This document shows positions 1-8,707 of a stretch of 64,000 bases of DNA, piece after piece. This DNA is from Clostridium collagenovorans DSM 3089. GTDB lineage: Bacteria; Bacillota; Clostridia; Clostridiales; Clostridiaceae. Below the pieces are notes generated by a model, which saw only the letters and a list, made by a program, of their open reading frames with translations, was not told where the DNA came from and did not search any database. The stretch is from positions 13,951 through 77,950 of the forward strand of contig NZ_FQXP01000011.1 in the NCBI RefSeq assembly GCF_900130005.1, in the 5' to 3' direction. The number at the start of each line of letters is the position of its first letter. Position 1 is the first letter of the stretch. Made by a program: the position numbers and the translations under genes.

Positions 1-65
1 AAAAATAAGTTTCTCTTTTTATTCTTCATTAAGTAACGAGGTATTAAACCATAAAAGCTCTTCAT
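1..65 (-). CDS. FtsX-type ABC permease, 5' end only (cut by window edge)
   Basis: The first 65 bases, read on the minus strand, encode MKSFYGLIPRYLMKNKKRNL, identical to the N-terminus of the permease starting at 3726. It starts one base after the stop of the ATPase gene at 67-774, the same arrangement as the second copy. The rest of the gene lies outside the window. It is therefore the start of a second permease of the same family, giving a tandem repeat of the ATPase-permease pair. Whether this copy is intact cannot be seen. Confidence 0.85.
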   Translation of the reverse strand, partial: MKSFYGLIPRYLMKNKKRNLF

Positions 66-66
66 C

Positions 67-774
67 TTACTTCTCCACCATAGTAAGTGAACTTACGGCT
101 TCTTCCCCTTCATATGCAACTCCATCCTTTAAAACTATAATTCTATCTGCTGTTTTTGCTATTTCTGGATCATGAGTTATCATAACTAAGGTTTGGTTAT
201 ATTTCTTTATTGATTTGGCTAAAAGTTCTAATACTTCCTGCGTGTTCTTACTATCTAGATTTCCTGTAGGCTCATCTGCAAATATTATCTTTGGCTTTGA
301 CATTAATGCTCTTGCTATTGCTACCCTTTGTTGCTGCCCTCCTGATATTTCATTTGGTAAATGCTTTTTCCTATCCTCAAGACCTAACACTTGTATAATT
401 TCTTCAAAATATGCCTCATCTATTTTTTGCTTGTCCATTATTAATGGAAGCTTTATATTTTCCTCAACTGTTAAAATAGGTATTAAATTGAAAAATTGAA
501 ATATGAATCCTATATTCTGCCTTCTGAATTTAGCTAATTCCTTCTCATTCATTGCATATATATCATTGCCAGCTATATATACCTTGCCACTTGATGGAGT
601 ATCAAGTCCTGCCATTAAATGCAAAAGGGTACTTTTTCCTGAACCACTTGATCCTATAATAGATACAAATTCCCCTTGTTCTATATTCAAATTTGTGGAC
701 TTTAACGCCTCTACCCTAGTTTCTTTAACTAATCCATAGGTCTTTATTAACTTTGATGTTTCTAATAAACTCAT
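67..774 (-). CDS. ABC transporter ATP-binding protein, LolD/MacB type (copy 1)
   Basis: A 235-residue nucleotide-binding subunit that would power an FtsX-type permease at the inner face of the membrane. Walker A GSSGSGKST is at 41-49, the Q-loop near 93, the signature ISGGQQQR at 143-150, Walker B IIFADEP at 163-169 and the switch histidine at about 201. Length and motifs fit the LolD/MacB/BceA group, whose members export lipoproteins or peptides or handle antimicrobial peptides; the substrate cannot be told from sequence. It differs from the copy at 3728-4435 at only a few residues (for example S42 here, A42 there). Strong AGGAGG site upstream. It is translated just before the partial permease at 1-65. 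Confidence 0.93.
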   Translation of the reverse strand: MSLLETSKLIKTYGLVKETRVEALKSTNLNIEQGEFVSIIGSSGSGKSTLLHLMAGLDTPSSGKVYIAGNDIYAMNEKELAKFRRQNIGFIFQFFNLIPILTVEENIKLPLIMDKQKIDEAYFEEIIQVLGLEDRKKHLPNEISGGQQQRVAIARALMSKPKIIFADEPTGNLDSKNTQEVLELLAKSIKKYNQTLVMITHDPEIAKTADRIIVLKDGVAYEGEEAVSSLTMVEK

Positions 775-1141
775 TTTGATTTCCTCCTATAACTATAAAT
801 TTAAAATTTAGAAGGCTTTATAGTTTATAAGGTTACTATTTTTGCATTTCTATTTCAAAATGCTATATATGAAATGAATTATTTGATGTGATGTTTAAAT
901 TATATTCTACACTATTATATTTATAACCATATATTGAATTAATTGTTATTTTATATTATGTTACATCTTATACAAAGTAATTGCAATAGATTTTCTTCTT
1001 TAATTTAAGATTTTATCTTCTCTAATATATTCTTTATAATATAATAACTACACTATAATATCTTAGTAAACTTCTAATGTTTTACTATAATGTTATAAAA
1101 ATACGCAAAGTATATTTAATGCGCTATCCATGATTTTAAAT
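775..1141. other. Intergenic region with promoter of ABC copy 1 and a dispersed repeat
   Basis: No gene is seen in this very AT-rich stretch. Positions 775 to about 914 duplicate the region upstream of ABC copy 2. Positions 1032-1099 form a 68-base segment that matches 31841-31908 without gaps (55 of 68 bases by eye). Confidence 0.6.
852..875. promoter_or_regulatory. Conserved inverted repeat upstream of ABC copy 1
   Basis: Arms ATTTCA and TGAAAT, 12 bases apart, lie about 80 bases upstream of the ATPase start. The same element is kept at 4514-4537 upstream of copy 2. The two promoter regions match up to about position 914, then diverge. An operator or promoter element is an inference; duplication alone could explain the match. 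Confidence 0.35.
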
Positions 1142-1182
1142 AAAAATCTCAACACAAATTAATATTTAAATTTGTATTGAGA
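1142..1182 (-). terminator. Rho-independent terminator after the FtsX permease
   Basis: Arms at 1147-1160 and 1169-1182 form a 14-bp stem with one G-U pair, followed on the minus strand by five Ts. It sits directly after the stop of the permease gene at 1195. Confidence 0.85.
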
Positions 1183-1194
1183 CCTTTTATTTCC

Positions 1195-3726
1195 TTATTC
1201 TACTGCTTTGACTCCTTCAACTATACTTTCATCTAAAACACTCTTGCAAGCATTTAAACTAGCAAATAAACATACTAAAGCCATAACAATAAAAATACTT
1301 AGAATTGTTCCTATTGGTAAAGACCATACCATTCCTGAAATAAATACTCTTTTAGTTAATTGGAAGAATACATAGGTACTCAAGGTTCCTAATGGTATTG
1401 ATATTATTGCTGCATATATACAATAATAAAAGGTTTCCTTAACTACCATAGCTTTAACTTCATCTTTACTCATGCCTATTGCTCTTAACATGGATATTTC
1501 CTTTTTCCTAGAAGATATATTCATGTACATTATATTTATTATATTAAAAATGCTGATAACTACTAGTATAGCTATAAAACTATATAGTAGCGTAGAAATT
1601 CTAGCTGAAGCCTTTTTGATTCCTTCTTCTACCTTTTGTTTATCTATAATTCTATAATTTCTCTTGTCAAACTCATTATTTATCTCTTTTAGTACTTCAT
1701 CATGATATTCATCATCCCCTAAATAAACTTCCACACTACAAATCGATCCTTTACCATAATTTTCTTCAAAGATATTGTAACTCATAATTACTCTTGTTGT
1801 TGCCATCTCATCTACTATATATTTTTGAGGGTCTAAAATAGCAGCAATCTCATACTCCACCGGCTCTACCCTACCCTTAGGTTGATTTTTTTCTACGTTG
1901 CTATTTTTAAGTTCCTCCATTACCTCCTTTCTTGGTGAAATTACTATTTTATCTCCAAGAGCATATTTAGATACATCATTGTTATTTAAATTCTGAACTA
2001 ACACTATCTTATTAGTCTTATTAAGTTCCTCTAAATCAATTTTTCCTTCTAATACAAAGGGTTTGAGTTGATTTATCATATCATCACTATATCCACAATG
2101 TTCATAGCTTAAAGCATATCCATTCTCTGTCCCTTCATTCTTAATCCCCATTTCTAAATTACGCTTTTCTATTAGCCTTTTACCTTCCATTGTTATTCTA
2201 TCCTCTGGAACTTTTATAATAGTACTATAGATAGACTCAACTCCATATGCATTATCTACACCATTAAGTTTACCTATCTTATTTATGCTTTCTTCCTTAA
2301 TCCCATTTCCTGATTCACTTATAATAAAAGTAGGCTTTTTTATATTTTTATCCTTACTCATAGGATTAACACAACTTACTATATAATTAATCATCATAAA
2401 CATAATTATGGTTATACTTAAAGAAATTACTGTATTTATAAATTTACCTTTCGTCCTTTTTATATTTTTAGATGCCATATCATTATAAAACTTCTTTGAA
2501 TTCTTAATATTTGATGTATCCTTTGCATTTTTTATATTTCCACTGTTTTTGTAATTCATAGTCTCTATTACTGATCTTTTATTCAATTTAACATTACATA
2601 TTAGTACTCCACAAATCATAGGAAGAAAAGAAAAAATTATGCTCACTAATACTATTGATAAAGTAATATTCAATCCATTAAATTTGTAAGTGTCTTTGAA
2701 TGAATACCAACTAAGAACTTCATTGAAGCCTGCACCTAAAAATATACCTATAGAAATAAATATTACTCCTATTAATATTGCCTCTCCTAAAAGCAGAAAA
2801 CTTATTTGCTTTTTATCTGCCCCTATAGCTTCAAGCATTCCTAATTCCTTCATTCTTAAAGCTACAGTTGCACTAAACATATTATAAATTAATATACTTG
2901 ATACAAGTGTCATTATTACACTTCCAATATATTTAGTAGTATTTAATTGTTTTACTTTTTGCATAATAGAGTTTTTTTCAGAATTATAACCGCTATTTTT
3001 TATAGATTCACTTATATGGGCAATTAACTTATTATATGTGGTAAGTATATCTTCTCCATTTTTCACCTTATAATATTTAATAATAGTTGATTGATTCTGT
3101 ATATTATTTTCTTCTGCAAAGTCCTTAGAAACAAATGCTTCAGCTCCAAATTCATTTAACTTAAACTCAGTATTATTCTCTACAATTCCTACTAATTTAT
3201 ATTCTTCATCAAAATACACTGGTTCTTTATTCTCATCCCCAATATATAGTTTTAACTTTACAGTATCTCCTACGGATAAATTTTCACCAAAATAAGGTAA
3301 TACCCATTTTTCAAAAACTATTTCTTTATTATCTTTAGGATATCGTCCCTCTAATAATTTAATATTGAAAAACTCTTCTACATTATCGTCATATCCCTCA
3401 ACCTTAAGCTCATATCTTATATTCTCTTTTAAGTCCATAAAATTAGTTTTCCCAAAGTATAAAACTTCTGTTTCAGACTCTATAAGTTCACTATTACCTA
3501 TTTCATCTAGTGAATTTCTATCCTGCTCTTTAATAACTGCCCTTAAATCATATTTAATTAAACTTTTATTTTCATTTCTTGTTACTGTATCCTCCATAGC
3601 TTCATTAAAACATATATTAAAGGATGTCATTATCAAAACCGAAAACATTATACTTAGTCCTAAAAATAAGTTTCTCTTTTTATTCTTCATTAAGTAACGA
3701 GGTATTAAACCATAAAAGCTCTTCAT
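1195..3726 (-). CDS. FtsX-family ABC transporter permease, 843 aa
   Basis: Membrane partner of the ATPase encoded just upstream (3728-4435; one base between stop and start). One membrane segment near residues 17-37 is followed by a large external domain to about 265, then three segments (about 268-290, 308-330, 350-380). A second unit repeats this: one segment near 425-445, an external domain to about 710, and three C-terminal segments. This two-unit, eight-segment FtsX layout is typical of exporters of lipoproteins, peptides or antimicrobial agents. TMMLEAIGADKKQ-like and SMLRAIGMSKDE motifs before membrane segments are the usual FtsX signatures. Substrate unknown. A terminator follows at 1142-1182. 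Confidence 0.9.
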   Translation of the reverse strand: MKSFYGLIPRYLMKNKKRNLFLGLSIMFSVLIMTSFNICFNEAMEDTVTRNENKSLIKYDLRAVIKEQDRNSLDEIGNSELIESETEVLYFGKTNFMDLKENIRYELKVEGYDDNVEEFFNIKLLEGRYPKDNKEIVFEKWVLPYFGENLSVGDTVKLKLYIGDENKEPVYFDEEYKLVGIVENNTEFKLNEFGAEAFVSKDFAEENNIQNQSTIIKYYKVKNGEDILTTYNKLIAHISESIKNSGYNSEKNSIMQKVKQLNTTKYIGSVIMTLVSSILIYNMFSATVALRMKELGMLEAIGADKKQISFLLLGEAILIGVIFISIGIFLGAGFNEVLSWYSFKDTYKFNGLNITLSIVLVSIIFSFLPMICGVLICNVKLNKRSVIETMNYKNSGNIKNAKDTSNIKNSKKFYNDMASKNIKRTKGKFINTVISLSITIIMFMMINYIVSCVNPMSKDKNIKKPTFIISESGNGIKEESINKIGKLNGVDNAYGVESIYSTIIKVPEDRITMEGKRLIEKRNLEMGIKNEGTENGYALSYEHCGYSDDMINQLKPFVLEGKIDLEELNKTNKIVLVQNLNNNDVSKYALGDKIVISPRKEVMEELKNSNVEKNQPKGRVEPVEYEIAAILDPQKYIVDEMATTRVIMSYNIFEENYGKGSICSVEVYLGDDEYHDEVLKEINNEFDKRNYRIIDKQKVEEGIKKASARISTLLYSFIAILVVISIFNIINIMYMNISSRKKEISMLRAIGMSKDEVKAMVVKETFYYCIYAAIISIPLGTLSTYVFFQLTKRVFISGMVWSLPIGTILSIFIVMALVCLFASLNACKSVLDESIVEGVKAVE

Positions 3727-3727
3727 C

Positions 3728-4435
3728 TTACTTCTCCACCATAGTAAGTGAACTTAAGGCTTCTTCCCCTTCATATGCTACTCCATCCTTTAAGACTATA
3801 ATTCTATCTGCTGTTTTTGCTATTTCTGGATCATGTGTTATCATAACTAAGGTTTGCTTATATTTCTTTATTGATTTTGCTAAAAGTTCTAATACTTCCT
3901 GCGTGTTTTTACTATCTAGATTTCCTGTAGGCTCATCTGCAAATATTATCTTTGGCTTTGACATTAACGCCCTTGCTATTGCGACTCTTTGTTGTTGTCC
4001 TCCTGATATTTCATTTGGTAAATGCTTTTTCCTATCCTGAAGCCCTAATACTTGTATAATTTCTTCAAAATATGCTTCATCTATTTTTTGTTTGTCCATT
4101 ATTAATGGAAGTTTTATATTTTCCTCAACTGTTAAAATGGGTATTAAATTGAAAAATTGAAATATGAATCCTATGTTTTGCCTTCTGAATTTAGCTAATT
4201 CCTTCTCATTCATTGTATATATATCATTGCCAGCTATATATACCTTTCCACTTGATGGAGTATCAAGTCCTGCCATTAAATGCAATAAGGTACTTTTTCC
4301 TGAACCACTAGCCCCTATAATAGATACAAATTCCCCTTGTTCTATATGCAAATTTGTGGACTTTAACGCCTCTACCCTAGTTTCCTTAACTAATCCATAG
4401 GTCTTTATTAACTTTGATGTTTCTAATAAACTCAT
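3728..4435 (-). CDS. ABC transporter ATP-binding protein, LolD/MacB type (copy 2)
   Basis: Near-identical 235-residue paralogue of the protein at 67-774, with Walker A GASGSGKST at 41-49, signature ISGGQQQR at 143-150 and Walker B IIFADEP at 163-169. It is followed by its permease at 1195-3726 after one base, so the pair forms an operon. A strong AGGAGG site precedes the ATG. The nucleotide sequence, including about 135 bases upstream of the start, is shared with copy 1, which indicates a fairly recent tandem duplication of at least 0.9 kb and probably of the whole 3.7-kb unit. Confidence 0.93.
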   Translation of the reverse strand: MSLLETSKLIKTYGLVKETRVEALKSTNLHIEQGEFVSIIGASGSGKSTLLHLMAGLDTPSSGKVYIAGNDIYTMNEKELAKFRRQNIGFIFQFFNLIPILTVEENIKLPLIMDKQKIDEAYFEEIIQVLGLQDRKKHLPNEISGGQQQRVAIARALMSKPKIIFADEPTGNLDSKNTQEVLELLAKSIKKYKQTLVMITHDPEIAKTADRIIVLKDGVAYEGEEALSSLTMVEK

Positions 4436-4804
4436 TTTGATTTCCTCCTATAACTATAAATTTTAAATTTAGAAGGTTTTATAGTTTATAAGGTTTCTTA
4501 CTTTTTAATTTCTATTTCAAAATGCTATATATGAAATGAATTATTTGATGTGATGTTTAAATTATATTCTACATAAATAATGTTATACCTAAACTATAAC
4601 ATTATTTACAATTTTTATAACTATATCTTACTCCTTATATAAATTAATTACAATATTTACTTTAGGTATTTTATATAAAATTTATAATCTTCAATATAAC
4701 TCCTAAATCAAATTAACATAGTAGTCTAGTATTGGCTTATGTACACACTAATAATTGAAAAATCACTCTTGAAAAATAAGTAAATTTAACTTTATTAACT
4801 CTAA
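4436..4804. other. Intergenic region upstream of ABC copy 2
   Basis: No gene seen. It holds the copied inverted repeat at 4514-4537 (arms ATTTCA/TGAAAT) and a second, unshared inverted repeat with 9-base arms AATGTTATA (4579-4587) and TATAACATT (4595-4603). The remainder is AT-rich without recognisable signals. Confidence 0.5.
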
Positions 4805-4839
4805 AAAGGAGATAGTTTATTTTTAACTATCTCCTTTAA
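4805..4839 (-). terminator. Terminator after the YdcZ pair
   Basis: Perfect 13-bp arms (AAAGGAGATAGTT at 4807-4819 and its complement at 4827-4839) followed by Ts on the minus strand. It lies directly after the stop at 4847. Confidence 0.88.
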
Positions 4840-4846
4840 TATAAAT

Positions 4847-5287
4847 TTATGCATTTTGATCCTTAGAATCTATCCAAGAATTATACAGTATTCCTACAGT
4901 CATTATTACAGCTCCCAAAATTTTGCCTGTTGCTATTTCACCCATCATAATAAAATCTATTAGTATTCCTGCAACGATTTGCCCAATAAATAATAATAGC
5001 GTGCTATAAACAACCGGAATTTTAGGTATAACTATATTAGAAGAGTATACGATTGACACTCCTATAACTCCACCCAAAAACATATAAAATGGAATACTTT
5101 TCAACTCACTAAAGCCAATCTTCATTCCACTACCTACAACTAATAATACTAATACCGAAAATGTTAAACCAACTATGTAATTTATTAAAGTGCTTTGTAA
5201 AACACCTATCCTTTTACCAAGAGAAGAGTTTATAACCATAGATAAAGTAGTTAAGACTCCACCTATTATTGCTAAAATAATCATCAT
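4847..5287 (-). CDS. YdcZ/DUF606-family small membrane transporter (second of pair)
   Basis: About 146 residues with four to five hydrophobic segments, matching the half-size DMT-superfamily proteins of the YdcZ (DUF606) group. Such proteins often come as adjacent gene pairs that presumably make a heterodimeric transporter; the substrate is not established. The start at 5287 is preferred because AGGAGG (5297-5302) is nine bases away; the in-frame ATG at 5293 would leave only three. The Shine-Dalgarno overlaps the stop of the upstream partner at 5301, which suggests coupled translation. Confidence 0.82.
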   Translation of the reverse strand: MMIILAIIGGVLTTLSMVINSSLGKRIGVLQSTLINYIVGLTFSVLVLLVVGSGMKIGFSELKSIPFYMFLGGVIGVSIVYSSNIVIPKIPVVYSTLLLFIGQIVAGILIDFIMMGEIATGKILGAVIMTVGILYNSWIDSKDQNA

Positions 5288-5300
5288 TTTCATCTTCCTC

Positions 5301-5723
5301 CTAAACTACAGTCATTACAACTAATCCTATTGCTATTATTATAAATCCAATTATTTTTTTAGGATTAAATTTATACTTTTTCATTCCAAAGAATCCATAA
5401 TGGTCTATTAAAGATGAAAATATTAATTGTCCAAAAACCGCTAAGGAAGTTGTTAATGAAACACCTATTTTACCAATAGTCATTAAGTTAACTAGAGTTA
5501 AAGCTACTCCAACAGCTCCCCCTGAGAATAAGTATAAAGGAATGTTTTTATCTAATTTTACCTTTTGTCTTTTTATTAACATTAATAAGCTTATAGTTAT
5601 CAAGCCCATTATATGTATAATTATAAGCGAATTAATTGCTCCAATATTACTTTCCAACATTCCATTGAAAGTAATCATAATAGAAATTAATGCACCTATT
5701 ATTAAAGCTAATATACTATTCAT
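5301..5723 (-). CDS. YdcZ/DUF606-family small membrane transporter (first of pair)
   Basis: 140 residues if started at the ATG at 5723, which has GGAGG seven to eight bases upstream; an upstream ATG at 5756 has no such site. Four or so hydrophobic helices (NSILALIIGALIS at the start) fit the DUF606 family, partner of the next gene. It is divergent from a Crp/Fnr regulator at 5912, and the palindrome at 5788-5803 lies between them. YdcZ pairs next to YeiL-like Crp/Fnr regulators are a recurring arrangement as I recall it. Confidence 0.82.
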   Translation of the reverse strand: MNSILALIIGALISIMITFNGMLESNIGAINSLIIIHIMGLITISLLMLIKRQKVKLDKNIPLYLFSGGAVGVALTLVNLMTIGKIGVSLTTSLAVFGQLIFSSLIDHYGFFGMKKYKFNPKKIIGFIIIAIGLVVMTVV

Positions 5724-5787
5724 TTTTATTTCCTCCAAGTAAATTAATAATTGCAACCTTATCTTATCAAATATACTCTTTTACTTC

Positions 5788-5803
5788 TAGGACATTTGTC
5801 CTA
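5788..5803. promoter_or_regulatory. Perfect palindrome in the YdcZ-crp/fnr divergent region (likely operator)
   Basis: TAGGACATTTGTCCTA has 7-base arms around TT. It abuts a TATAAT at 5802-5807 on the plus strand, so a bound protein would cover the presumed -10 box of the regulator gene and sit about 65 bases upstream of the transporter start. The spacing and symmetry fit a Crp/Fnr dimer site, presumably bound by the product of 5912-6601 (inference). Confidence 0.6.
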
Positions 5804-5864
5804 TAATTAAATTATACTTTTCCAAATATTAAATGTAAAATGCTATTACTAATAGGAGGTCTTA

Positions 5865-5915
5865 GTGATATATTTATATATTTTAATAACATATATGACT
5901 AAAAATACTTTATGA
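5865..5915 (+). CDS. Possible 16-aa leader peptide coupled to the crp/fnr gene
   Basis: A GTG start at 5865 follows AGGAGG (5854-5859) by five bases and opens VIYLYILITYMTKNTL. Its TGA (5913-5915) overlaps the ATG of the regulator gene (5912-5914) in the classic ATGA arrangement. The regulator's own ATG has no Shine-Dalgarno, so this tiny frame may be needed for its translation. No homologue is known to me; it could equally be an accident next to a misplaced start. Confidence 0.4.
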   Translation: MIYLYILITYMTKNTL

Positions 5916-6601
5916 AAAAAATAATTAATGAGAAGTTAAAAAATAATTATATAGATAAATATTCTTTAAGAGAATATCTTAATTTAAATTTAATTGAAAG
6001 TTGTGAGCTACATATATTTGATAAAAATGAATTAATATCAACTATAAATGAAGAAATGCACTATATGTATTTTTTAGTTCATGGAAAAGCCAAGGTGTAT
6101 ACTTTATTGTCTACAGGTAAGTCTCTTCTTATATGTTTTAATAAACCCTTATCCATAATTGGAGATATCGAATTCATGGATAATAATCTTGCAGACTGCA
6201 ATGTACTTACCTTGGAAGAATCTATATGTTTAGCACTACCAATAGATAAAATTAAAGAATTTGCTTATGAAGATCAAAATTTCTTAAAATTTATTATAAC
6301 TTCATTACATAAAAAACTTAGAAATAATTCTACCTATAGTGCTATTAACATGTTATATCCTTTGGAAAATAGATTTGCTAGTTATATTTTATCTATACTG
6401 CCTTCTACCTCCTTAGATTCTTTAATTATAGAAATTGAAGGTGTAACTCATATTTCCGAATTATTAGGTTCAAGCTACAGGCACTTAAATAGAGTGATAA
6501 AAACTCTAAGTGATAAAAACATATTAAAAAAAGAAAAAAATATAATAAGGATTCTAAACCTCGAAGATTTAAAATCCTTAGCTAATGATCTTTATAAATA
6601 A
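5912..6601 (+). CDS. Crp/Fnr-family transcriptional regulator (YeiL-like)
   Basis: 229 residues. The N-terminal 20-130 region is a cyclic-nucleotide-binding-type beta roll (MYFLVHGKAKVY, SIIGDIEF), and a helix-turn-helix is at about 179-198 (THISELLGSSYRHLNRVIKTL). There is no cluster of cysteines like that of Fnr, so iron-sulfur sensing is unlikely. It is divergent from the YdcZ pair, which it probably controls through the palindrome at 5788-5803. The ATG lacks its own ribosome binding site and overlaps the stop of a 16-codon upstream frame. Effector unknown. Confidence 0.88.
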   Translation: MKKIINEKLKNNYIDKYSLREYLNLNLIESCELHIFDKNELISTINEEMHYMYFLVHGKAKVYTLLSTGKSLLICFNKPLSIIGDIEFMDNNLADCNVLTLEESICLALPIDKIKEFAYEDQNFLKFIITSLHKKLRNNSTYSAINMLYPLENRFASYILSILPSTSLDSLIIEIEGVTHISELLGSSYRHLNRVIKTLSDKNILKKEKNIIRILNLEDLKSLANDLYK

Positions 6602-6628
6602 AGTAAAGCTATACCATTAAAATACAAA

Positions 6629-6677
6629 CTAACAATATATTGTTCTTTAATAAAAATAATATATTGTTAGTAATTTT
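6629..6677. terminator. Bidirectional terminator between convergent genes
   Basis: Perfect 13-bp arms CTAACAATATATT (6629-6641) and its complement (6658-6670), followed by a T-rich run on the plus strand. It separates the crp/fnr gene from the convergent cytidylyltransferase/kinase gene. Confidence 0.8.
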
Positions 6678-6736
6678 TAATGTTATAACTTTATAAAAGA
6701 TTATTTTTATTTGTTTTTATATATGATTAAGCCTAA

Positions 6737-8503
6737 TTACTTTTCTTCATATAACTTTAAAGCCATATCAGAATATTCATTAGCATAATCATGCCATATC
6801 TTTAAGTAGTCACCTACATCCTCACCTAGGCTTTCTTTATATAAAGCCCAAACAAACCAGTAATATGCACTTATAGATACATAAGCTAAGTAATGGCGTC
6901 TTTCTTCTAAAGTTAATTCTCTACCAAAATAAATTTTCAATATTTCTATTGCTTCTTCAACACTATAATCAGAACAGCAAATAAAAGTTCCAATATCACT
7001 TGCTGGGTCTGCACCACCTGAATACTCCCAATCTATAAGATACATCTCTTTTCCATTTGTTAAGAAGTTAGGATCATAGCAATCATTATGACATAATCTC
7101 TTTGGAACATTATCCTTTTCTGTTAAATCATATACTTTACTTATTTTTTCACATATATCATATGTATCATCAAAGTGAGGCATAGACTCACTTTTACTTG
7201 CTAAATCTAATAATTTTCCGCCTTCTTTGAATATGTTAAATTCCCACTTTGTAGGAACACATGCATCATGTAGCTTCTTAACTAATTTCATAGCTTTTTT
7301 AACATCATCTTGATTTCTATAATCGAAATCTACGCAGTTATCTATGAACTTAGATACTTTCCAGCCTTCCTGTGCATTCATATATATAAATGTATCATCT
7401 AACTCTAATTCCTTAGCAACCTTTTGTGAAAATGCTTCACTTTCTCTATTAATTATTTCTTCTGTTCCTACACCAGGATTACGATATACATATTTATTTC
7501 CTTTAACTTCAAATATAAAGGATGAATTCGTTAGTCCCTTTTTAATTAAAACTATTTTTTCAACATCTTTTTCTTCGCATTTTAAAACAGAACATATATT
7601 TTTTATGATTTTAGATCTTGAATCCTTTACGTAAGATTTATCAAAAGCTCTTAAATCATCTAAATAATCAAATTCTAAAATATCTTCTTTATTGTATTTA
7701 TTAATATACATAGGAAGTTCACTTAAATGGTTAATATAGATATCTTCCCAAAGCATTTTATCTACACCAGGCTCATTATATTCCTTAACTAATATATCTA
7801 CAAACTTCTTTGAGAACTCCTTAGAAAAATACACATGTCCAAGCATTACCCATGAATCATGACCACCTACAGCAACCTCTGTAATTAATCCATCTTTATC
7901 GCATGTCAAACAATACTCTTCAGTTTCACCTTCATCATATACAGATGCATAGTAACTTGAATATACATAGTCTTCAAATACATTTTTAGTAAAATAGTTA
8001 TCTGATGAACATATGTATGAGTTATTTAATTTTTCTTTTACTAAATAAAGTGTTGAATTATTATTTCTCTTATTGTATTCATCATTTACTACTATTTCAA
8101 CATTAAATTTATCTTTTAAATAGTAAAACTTTTCTTTCATATATCCTACAACTATAGTTATATTATCAATTCCAGCTTCTTTTAACTGTCTTATCTGTCT
8201 TTCAATTAAAACTTCACCTTTAACTTCTAAAAGCCCCTTTGGACTTTCAAAGGATAATGGTGCAAAACGAGAAGATAAGCCCGCTGCCATTATTATTGCA
8301 TTATCAACTTTATATTTGCTTAATTCACTTTTCCCCTCTTCTGTAACTTTAAACTCTTCTACAAAAGACTGCTTTCTTAAACTTATAATTCCTTCCTTTA
8401 CTTCCTCTAATGAAAGGCTGCTTTTCTCTAATATTTCAGCCTCACAGTTTATAGAATTCTTATATAATAAACATAGTATTTCAAATTCACTTTTAGACAT
8501 CAT
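6737..8503 (-). CDS. Fused winged-helix / phosphocholine cytidylyltransferase / choline kinase
   Basis: 588 residues in three parts. Residues 1-62 resemble a small winged-helix module. Residues 67 to about 290 form a sugar-nucleotidyltransferase-like domain of LicC type (AAGLSSRF at 73-80, PKG at 88-90). Residues from about 305 form a choline/ethanolamine kinase of LicA type, with catalytic HNDCYDPN at 472-479 and metal-binding DWEYSG at 491-496. Together these would phosphorylate choline (or a similar amino alcohol) and activate it with CTP for decoration of surface glycans. No licB transporter or licD transferase is adjacent. GGAGGAG site upstream; promoter at 8594-8622. Confidence 0.85.
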   Translation of the reverse strand: MMSKSEFEILCLLYKNSINCEAEILEKSSLSLEEVKEGIISLRKQSFVEEFKVTEEGKSELSKYKVDNAIIMAAGLSSRFAPLSFESPKGLLEVKGEVLIERQIRQLKEAGIDNITIVVGYMKEKFYYLKDKFNVEIVVNDEYNKRNNNSTLYLVKEKLNNSYICSSDNYFTKNVFEDYVYSSYYASVYDEGETEEYCLTCDKDGLITEVAVGGHDSWVMLGHVYFSKEFSKKFVDILVKEYNEPGVDKMLWEDIYINHLSELPMYINKYNKEDILEFDYLDDLRAFDKSYVKDSRSKIIKNICSVLKCEEKDVEKIVLIKKGLTNSSFIFEVKGNKYVYRNPGVGTEEIINRESEAFSQKVAKELELDDTFIYMNAQEGWKVSKFIDNCVDFDYRNQDDVKKAMKLVKKLHDACVPTKWEFNIFKEGGKLLDLASKSESMPHFDDTYDICEKISKVYDLTEKDNVPKRLCHNDCYDPNFLTNGKEMYLIDWEYSGGADPASDIGTFICCSDYSVEEAIEILKIYFGRELTLEERRHYLAYVSISAYYWFVWALYKESLGEDVGDYLKIWHDYANEYSDMALKLYEEK

Positions 8504-8569
8504 AGTTACTCCTCCATGTCATCCCTTAACTTTTTTAATTTTAGCTTAATCCAAATCCTTAATTTTACA

Positions 8570-8584
8570 GTTCATATTATGAAC
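8570..8584. promoter_or_regulatory. Palindrome at the transcription start of the choline kinase gene
   Basis: GTTCATATTATGAAC has perfect 6-base arms around three bases and lies 10-24 bases downstream of the -10 box at 8594-8599. The position suits a repressor operator; the regulator is unknown. Confidence 0.4.
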
Positions 8585-8593
8585 ATTACTTGT

Positions 8594-8622
8594 ATAATAA
8601 TATATTTTATTATTTTTTTCAA
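8594..8622 (-). promoter_or_regulatory. Promoter of the choline kinase fusion gene
   Basis: On the minus strand TTGAAA (8617-8622), a 17-base spacer, then TATTAT (8594-8599), a good vegetative-type promoter about 90 bases upstream of the start codon. Confidence 0.6.
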
Positions 8623-8707
8623 TAAGATACAAAAAAAATCATAATTTTTTTATGTTTCTACTACCTTTAAATCCACTCTTATGCAAATTACTTTTATATA
8701 AATTCTT

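Noticed and set aside
215..739. Plus-strand reading frames across the ABC ATPase
   Set aside because: They are reverse-strand shadows of the clear ATPase gene and carry no ribosome site.
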